Source: Morganella psychrotolerans (GTDB taxonomy: Bacteria > Pseudomonadota > Gammaproteobacteria > Enterobacterales > Enterobacteriaceae). From it: DNA of 64,000 nt. The translations under genes were made by a program, and so were the position numbers. The notes below the pieces were generated by a model. It did no database searches and was not told where the DNA came from. It saw nothing but the letters and a program-made list of their open reading frames with translations. Below, piece by piece: positions 58,561 to 64,000 of the stretch (position 1 is the first letter of the stretch; each line of letters begins with the position of its first letter). The stretch is taken from contig NZ_LZEX01000023.1 of NCBI RefSeq assembly GCF_001676055.1, forward strand, positions 248,001 through 312,000, in the 5' to 3' direction.

Positions 58561-58961
58561 CAGCGCAGAATAACTTTCCAGTCGCCATTTTCCTGAGTCA
58601 GCAGGAAGCGCTCATCTTTCTGTTTGCCGTCATTGAAACGGACAGTCAGGATAACCGTGGCGCGATTTTTGGCTTCATCAATATCAACAGATTTTACTTC
58701 TGTGCTTTTTATGCCACCGCTTTTGGCGATGCGTCCGGCCATATCCCCGACAATCATCTGTACTTTGCCTTTGATTTCCATCTCATTTTTCTTTTTATCT
58801 TTTTCAGGGATGGCGAGCAGATCATAGGCTTTATCAGCATCTTTTTTCTCAACGGCACTGTAAAACTGCTGTGCCACAGCTTCCGGTGATTCACTGCCAC
58901 AGGCGGTCAGCATAAAACTGCCGGTAATCAGCAGCAGGGAGAGCGCAATTTTTTTGAACAT
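58560..58961 (-). CDS. DUF4878-type lipoprotein
   Basis: 133 aa, MFKKIALSLLLITGSFMLTA then CGSESPEAVAQQFYSAVEKK. The lipobox cysteine at residue 21 is followed by Gly, so outer membrane sorting is expected. The mature part is a small NTF2-like domain of the DUF4878 pattern ending ERFLLTQENGDWKVILR. It is translationally coupled to the YiiX-type hydrolase, so the two may act together. Confidence 0.8.
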   Translation of the reverse strand: MFKKIALSLLLITGSFMLTACGSESPEAVAQQFYSAVEKKDADKAYDLLAIPEKDKKKNEMEIKGKVQMIVGDMAGRIAKSGGIKSTEVKSVDIDEAKNRATVILTVRFNDGKQKDERFLLTQENGDWKVILR

Positions 58962-59156
58962 AGTTTTTCCTTAACAGCAGCAACGAAATTTTTATTATTT
59001 TTTAACAAGGCTAAAAGAAGTATACGGACATCAGATGGCTTATCAATCCCGGATGCTGTATCTGCCTGAGATTCAGAAAAAGATAGCGCAATGGGGGAGA
59101 CACTGCGCAGGTCGTGATGGTAATACGCTGATTATGATGGCTATCGGCGTAATAAA

Positions 59157-60364
59157 TCAGGGATTATCGCTGAGCAGGCTTTCCAGTACCATGGCTCCGG
59201 CGCCCTGAGAAACCACTTCATAGGAATCAAATGCGGCGACTATCTGTGTATCGATTTGCGGAAATCCGGCGAGTTTTTGCGCCACCGTTTTCTGAACCGT
59301 GGCAAAAAACGTGTGTTTTGGCGTGAGTGTTCCGCCGCAGACCACGACATCGGGCTGAAAAGAGAGAATGATATTGCTATCGCCTGCCCGTAATAGTAAG
59401 CCGCTTCTTCCAGTGCTTCAGTACAGAGCGGATCAGCCAGCTCAATCGCCTTAAAAATTACATGATAATCAATTTCCCGTTCATCACTGACCAATGTGGT
59501 AATGACTGATGGTTTACCGCGCCGCAGATGCTGAACCACTGTGTTGCGGATAGCTTCCATTGAGCCGTATTGGTTAAGACAACCAAAGGCGCCGCATTCA
59601 CAGGCACGCCCGCGGAGATCGAGCGTCATATGACCAAACGCATTTTCCGTACCGGACGGCATAAAACGGATAGGTTCACTGAGAATGGTACTGCTGCGGA
59701 TCTCCGCATCACAGGTGGTGAAAAACAGACGCCGGCTCTGTTTGTGGCGCAGGCGGTATTCTGCAAGTGCGGCAAAATTGACACCACTGCCGATAGTGAC
59801 CGGACATCCGGTCCGGGTTTCTGCCATTTCTTTCAGGTGCGGGATCAGATATTCATTTACCGCCTGCCGGTCACTGCCCGCAGGCAGTGTATAGTCTGCG
59901 GCAATACCGATACCGGCCAAATCAGCGGTGGTGAGATTGTGTTCTTCCAGCAGAGTCTGCAACCGCGTGAGCAACTTATCCAGCAATACCTGCGGCGTTT
60001 CCTGTCCGGTTGCCTTGATTTTACAGGTCGCCAGCACATCCAGCCTGAAATTTTGCAGCACAATGGTGGAGTAAATATTACTGATTTCAATACCGGCGAG
60101 GCGGCCTTTGTCCGGGTTAGCACTGTAGAGGATAGGTTTGCGCCCGCCGGTAGATTGCCCGAGTTCATCGGCAGAGATAAGACCGAGCCTGATAAGTTCA
60201 TCGAGCAGCCGGGCGCAGGTTGCCGCGTTCATATTGGCTTTTTCTGACAGCGTGTCAGCACGGACAGGCCCGTCATTGAGGATAATTTGCCAGAGTGCTT
60301 TCAGTTTGCGGGTTTTGGAATTTTTGGATGACCGAAACTCACTGAGTATACCGGATAGCGCCAT
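59157..60364 (-). pseudogene. ROK-family regulator, interrupted by a 1-base deletion
   Basis: The start MALSGILSEFRSSKNSKTRK follows AAGGAG. An N-terminal winged HTH (LSEKANMNAATCARLLDELI) is followed by a ROK domain: LAGIEISNIYSTIVL, AGIGIAADYTLP, NAFGHMTLDLRGRACECGAF and GCLNQYGSM. The zinc motif CECGAFGC is intact, but the usual Glu after GCL is Asn. At FSLFSP (about 59358) the frame is lost; the correct frame resumes DVVVCGGTLTPKHTFFATVQ to the stop at 59157. One G restored gives 402 aa. It is divergent from the nucleoside operon and probably controls it. A consensus error may be the cause. Confidence 0.85.
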
Positions 60365-60530
60365 AAGCCCGAATCTCCTTCTTTTACAGATCACACCAGT
60401 TTTATCATTGTAAGTGAAATCTTTTTCTCATATTGAGAAGAAGATCGTATTTCCGTGTTTACATCTGATCTACAATCGCGTCATATATTCCACCAACAGT
60501 TACATACCGGACTAATTCAGGAGATAAATA

Positions 60531-61349
60531 ATGCATCTCACAGCCGATATTGCAGAGAGCAAGGCGTTCGTAGAAGCACAGATAACTATCAAACCGACTA
60601 TCGGGATCATTTTAGGCTCCGGTCTGGGACCGTTTGCCGATACTCTCGAAAATGCAGTGCGTATCCCGTATAACGACATTCCGCATTTTGCCAGTTCTTC
60701 CGCTGTCGGTCATGCTAATGAGCTGGTTATCGGCACACTGGGTGGTCAGAATGTGGTGGCGATGAAAGGGCGCTTCCATTATTACGAAGGCGTATCACTT
60801 GATCAGGTGACTTTCCCGGTCCGCCTGATGAAAGCACTGGGCGTCGAAAAACTGATTATCACCAATGCCTGTGGTGCCATAAATACCGGTTTTCAGCCGG
60901 GCGACCTGATGCTGATTACGGATCATCTCAACCTGACGGCAAATAACCCGCTGATCGGGCCGAATAACCCGGATCTGGGTGTGCGTTTCCTGGATGTCAG
61001 TCAGGTATACAGCAAAAATCTGCGCGGGATTGCGAAAGACGTTGCCGCTGAGCAGGGTGTGACACTGCGCGAAGGGGTTTACGCCTGGTGGACGGGTCCG
61101 GTCTATGAAACACCGGCTGAAATCCGCATGATCCGCACGCTGGGCGCAGATGCGGTCGGAATGTCAACCGTGCCGGAAGCGCTGGTTGCGCGCCATGCCG
61201 GTATCGAAACCCTGGGTATTTCCTGCCTGACTAACATGGCGTGCGGCATTCTGGATCAGCCGCTGAGCCATGATGAAGTGATTGAAACCGCAGAACGGGT
61301 AAAAGGGACATTCCTGAAACTGGTCACAGAGATTATTTCCCGTTTCTGA
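60531..61349 (+). CDS. Purine nucleoside phosphorylase (trimeric PNP / XapA-like)
   Basis: 272 aa. IGIILGSGLGPFADTLENAV is the PNP phosphate loop, VAMKGRFHYYEG the second, ITNACGAINTGFQPGDLMLI the family signature, and GMSTVPEALVARHAG the active-site strand. It phosphorolyses purine nucleosides to base and ribose 1-phosphate. Gene context with a nucleoside permease is that of E. coli xapAB, though the regulator there is LysR-type XapR and here is ROK-type. Confidence 0.92.
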   Translation: MHLTADIAESKAFVEAQITIKPTIGIILGSGLGPFADTLENAVRIPYNDIPHFASSSAVGHANELVIGTLGGQNVVAMKGRFHYYEGVSLDQVTFPVRLMKALGVEKLIITNACGAINTGFQPGDLMLITDHLNLTANNPLIGPNNPDLGVRFLDVSQVYSKNLRGIAKDVAAEQGVTLREGVYAWWTGPVYETPAEIRMIRTLGADAVGMSTVPEALVARHAGIETLGISCLTNMACGILDQPLSHDEVIETAERVKGTFLKLVTEIISRF

Positions 61350-61423
61350 ATGGTGTTCACCGGCCGTGTTGACATCATGGGACGTCGGCGGCCTTTTCCC
61401 TCTTTATCTCAGCGGAGATACCC

Positions 61424-62668
61424 ATGGATATCAGAATCAGACTGAAAGCGATGATGTTCCTCCAGTATTTTATCTGGGGCGCCTGGCTTATCACCCTCGG
61501 CGCATACATGATAAAAACGTTGAATTTTACCGGTGCAGATGTGGGCTGGATTTACAGCACCAAAGGGTTGGCGGCGATTATTATGCCCGGGCTGGTGGGC
61601 ATTATTGCGGATAAATTTATTCCGGCAAACCGGCTCTATGGTTTATGCCACCTGATCTGTGCAGGGGCGCTTTTTTATGCCGCAACCGTCACCGATGTAC
61701 ACGTGTTGTTCTGGGTGATGCTGATTAATGCGATGGCATTTATGCCGACGATTGCGCTGTCAAATTCCGTCAGTTATGCCAGCCTGCAAAAATATAATCT
61801 GGATTCAGTGTCACATTTTCCGGCTATCCGTGTGTTCGGCACCATCGGTTTTATCGCGGCGATGTGGGCGGTCAGTCTGATGAAGTTTGAACTGAGTAAT
61901 ACTCAGCTTTATATCGCGGCAGGGGCATCGCTGCTGCTGGCGGTTTATTCACTGACTCTGCCGGCAATACCTGTGGTGAAACAGACCGGTAATACAACCT
62001 GGGCACAGCGTTACGGACTGGACGCTTTTGTTCTGTTTAAACAACCGACAATGGCAGTCTTTTTTCTGTTTGCCATGCTGCTGGGGGCGGTACTGCAAAT
62101 CACTAATACATTCGGCAGTCCGTTCCTGCATGATTTTGCGCGTGTTCCGCAATATCAGGACTCGCTGGTGGTGCAGTATCCGTCCATTCTGCTTTCAGTC
62201 TCTCAGATGGCGGAAGTCGTTTTTATCCTTGCCATTCCATTCTTTCTTAAGCGCTACGGTATTAAAAAAGTCATGATGATCAGTATGGTCGCCTGGACAT
62301 TGCGCTTCGGACTGTTTGCTTTTGGTGAACCGGTATCAATCGGTTTCTTCTTCCTTGTGCTGTCCATGATTGTGTATGGCTGCGCGTTTGATTTCTTCAA
62401 TGTGTCCGGTTCTATTTTTATTGAACAGACCGTCAGCTCAAAAATCCGCGCCAGTGCACAGGGACTGTTTATGATGATGGTCAACGGTGTGGGGGCTTAC
62501 GCGGGGGCGATTATCAGCGGTATGGTTGTCGATATGTTTACAGTTGATGGTGTGAAAGACTGGCAGTCCATCTGGCTGATTTTCTCTTCTTATACGGTTG
62601 TGCTGGCGATTATTTTCCAGTTTACGTTCCATTATGATCACCGCACTGAAAAACCGGCCTCTGTTTGA
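61424..62668 (+). CDS. Nucleoside:proton symporter (NupG/XapB family)
   Basis: 414 aa, twelve membrane helices, MFS-type NHS family. MFLQYFIWGAWLITLGAYMI at the start, MPTIALSNSVSYASLQKYNL, and FPAIRVFGTIGFIAAMWAV are typical of NupG and XapB. Imports nucleosides such as xanthosine or inosine for the phosphorylase encoded 74 bp upstream; the exact range is not given by sequence. Confidence 0.9.
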   Translation: MDIRIRLKAMMFLQYFIWGAWLITLGAYMIKTLNFTGADVGWIYSTKGLAAIIMPGLVGIIADKFIPANRLYGLCHLICAGALFYAATVTDVHVLFWVMLINAMAFMPTIALSNSVSYASLQKYNLDSVSHFPAIRVFGTIGFIAAMWAVSLMKFELSNTQLYIAAGASLLLAVYSLTLPAIPVVKQTGNTTWAQRYGLDAFVLFKQPTMAVFFLFAMLLGAVLQITNTFGSPFLHDFARVPQYQDSLVVQYPSILLSVSQMAEVVFILAIPFFLKRYGIKKVMMISMVAWTLRFGLFAFGEPVSIGFFFLVLSMIVYGCAFDFFNVSGSIFIEQTVSSKIRASAQGLFMMMVNGVGAYAGAIISGMVVDMFTVDGVKDWQSIWLIFSSYTVVLAIIFQFTFHYDHRTEKPASV

Positions 62669-62672
62669 AAAC

Positions 62673-62702
62673 ATCAGCCGCGCACAAATAGCGCGGCCTG
62701 AT
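62673..62702. terminator. Bidirectional terminator after the nucleoside permease
   Basis: An 11-bp stem with one bulge (ATCAG-CCGCGC paired with GCGCGG-CTGAT) around a 7-base loop, in the short gap between two convergent genes. Confidence 0.7.
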
Positions 62703-62707
62703 ATTGT

Positions 62708-64000
62708 TTAATGCAGTGCGAGTTTCAGCGCTTCTTCTTTCAGATCCAGCTCCTGTATCAGATGAACATAGGTATGCTCATTGATATTTTTACTTTTACG
62801 CAGCTGTTTCAGTGCTTCCCGCTCTGCGCGCAGGGCGGTCAGAGACATGCGCCGCTCCATGCGGATAACATTGTGCCAGTCAAAATTAGCGGTTTTTTCA
62901 TCACCGTCACTGTCCAGGTGGCGACCGTAGATCTCCAGTAAGTGAGTCCCTACTTCAGTGCGCAGTGTCATTTCATCTATATCTTCCAGCGGCTCTGCCA
63001 TCTGCAGCCGCAGGTTATTCATGGCCGCTTCATTCAGGGTAAAGCGGGCATTGAGCTCATCATTATTATGCGGTAAGTCTGTGCTCAGCCCTTTTGTCAG
63101 AATCGGCAGGGCGACGGCGGCTATCACCAGCGAGAACAAAATCACACCCATTGCGAGGAAGATGGCAAGGTCACGGTGCGGGAACGGCGTGCCGTCATTA
63201 AGCAGCAGCGGCAGCGTCAGAATACCGGCAAGTGTAATAGCACCACGGACACCGGCGGTTGCCATAATTGCCATCAGGCGCAGGTGCGGCATTGTCTGCT
63301 CGTTACCTTTACGGCGCTGATGGAAAACGGTCAGGGTCATGGAGATCCATACCCAGGAAAAACGCAGCAGCGCCAGCCCGACAGTAATAATCACCACATA
63401 CGCCAGCAGCATCCACGGCTCTGCGGCACCGGCATCTGCCGCTACTTCAGGAATTGAGCGCCACATTGCCGGTAACTGTTCACCCAGCAGAATAAAAATC
63501 ATCCCGTTCAGTGCGACCTGTACTGTATCCCAGACGGCTTTGCTCTGCATACGGGTGGCAGACTGCATACGTCCGACAATCCGCTCATAGTGCATGGCAA
63601 TACCGGCTGCGACCGCCGCGAGGATCCCGGAGACTCCCAGGTGCTCTGCGGCCAGATAAGAAACAAAGGGGATCATCAGGCTGATCATTATCTGGATAGC
63701 AGGGTCTTCCCCCGTTCTTTTTACCAGGAATTGATTCACTTTGCCGACAATCAGGGCAATCAGCAGCCCGGCAATAATACCGCCGAGTGCAACAATAACA
63801 AATTGTCCGGTGGCTTGCGGCAGGGAAAATGTTCCGGTCAGTGCAGCGGCAACGGCAAAACTGAAACAGACCAGCCCGCTGGCATCATTAAACAGGGATT
63901 CCCCTTCAAGAATGTGCGCCATACGGGAAGGAAGCGGGGCATTAACGGTCATTGCCGCGACGGATACCGGGTCTGTCGGTGAGAGGATCGCCGCCAGTGC
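62708..64000 (-). CDS. CPA1-type sodium/proton antiporter, C-terminal part
   Basis: Partial: the reading frame is still open at the right edge, so the N-terminus is missing. Residues at the edge read ALAAILSPTDPVSVAAMTVN, then HILEGESLFNDASGLVCFSF with the conserved ion-binding aspartate, as in CPA1 exchangers (NhaP/YjcE type). Several membrane helices follow and then a hydrophilic C-terminal tail of about 130 residues. An internal ATG at 63952 is unlikely to be the start because the conserved core lies before it. Confidence 0.88.
   Translation of the reverse strand, partial: ALAAILSPTDPVSVAAMTVNAPLPSRMAHILEGESLFNDASGLVCFSFAVAAALTGTFSLPQATGQFVIVALGGIIAGLLIALIVGKVNQFLVKRTGEDPAIQIMISLMIPFVSYLAAEHLGVSGILAAVAAGIAMHYERIVGRMQSATRMQSKAVWDTVQVALNGMIFILLGEQLPAMWRSIPEVAADAGAAEPWMLLAYVVIITVGLALLRFSWVWISMTLTVFHQRRKGNEQTMPHLRLMAIMATAGVRGAITLAGILTLPLLLNDGTPFPHRDLAIFLAMGVILFSLVIAAVALPILTKGLSTDLPHNNDELNARFTLNEAAMNNLRLQMAEPLEDIDEMTLRTEVGTHLLEIYGRHLDSDGDEKTANFDWHNVIRMERRMSLTALRAEREALKQLRKSKNINEHTYVHLIQELDLKEEALKLALH

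Noticed and set aside
62708-63952. Antiporter gene starting at the internal ATG at 63952
   Set aside because: The frame continues with conserved transporter sequence to the edge of the window, so the real start is outside.

Overview
This is a chromosomal window from a gamma-proteobacterium of the order Enterobacterales, most likely Morganella or a close relative (Morganellaceae). The evidence is the gene order (rlmD-relA-mazG-pyrG-eno, mltD-gloB-yafS-rnhA-dnaQ-tRNA-Asp, tkt-epd-pgk-fbaA), base composition near 50 percent GC, and many divergent ERIC elements (full length 124 bp here). The genus is an inference from these traits; no marker gene proves it.

Layout. Bases 1-3200: partial mtnN, divergent dgt, and a GCS2-type ligase. 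Bases 3700-11600: rlmD, relA, mazG, pyrG, eno; there is no mazEF between relA and mazG. Bases 11990-18340: a DASS anion symporter, mltD, gloB, yafS, rnhA, dnaQ, yeiW and tRNA-Asp. Bases 18400-20430: an AT-rich accessory patch with a DUF4225-like protein, a small membrane protein and an orphan type VI secretion Hcp. Bases 21000-26750: transketolase and the epd-pgk-fbaA glycolytic block. Bases 26750-37450: a complete tellurite/stress (ter) locus, with a divergent biosynthetic operon (ATP-grasp, PRTase-TRSP, HAD, StiP-PELOTA, HpcH-like) and a terW-like regulator facing terZABCDE. Bases 37470-46200: ggt, dtpB, hpaC, gabD, hpaR and betT. Bases 46600-52250: an LEA-like lipoprotein, a DUF421 protein and a little-studied operon of PTS-EIIC-like permease, TIM-barrel enzyme, HAD phosphatase and DeoR regulator. 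Bases 52600-58960: lldD, lldP, a LysR regulator, rbn and two small envelope genes. Bases 59150-64000: a ROK regulator divergent from a purine nucleoside phosphorylase/nucleoside permease operon, then the 3' part of a cation/proton antiporter gene.

The most notable general feature is that five otherwise well conserved genes (rnhA, stiP, ggt, lldP and the ROK regulator) are each broken by what looks like loss of one base (ggt: one or four) in a GC-rich spot. Loss of this many genes, one of them rnhA, in an otherwise intact chromosome suggests consensus errors in the assembly as much as real pseudogenes. The most interesting biology is the ter biosynthetic module, the Hcp/DUF4225 cassette, the PTS-like operon without EIIA/EIIB, and a family of short ERIC derivatives that sit at gene ends.
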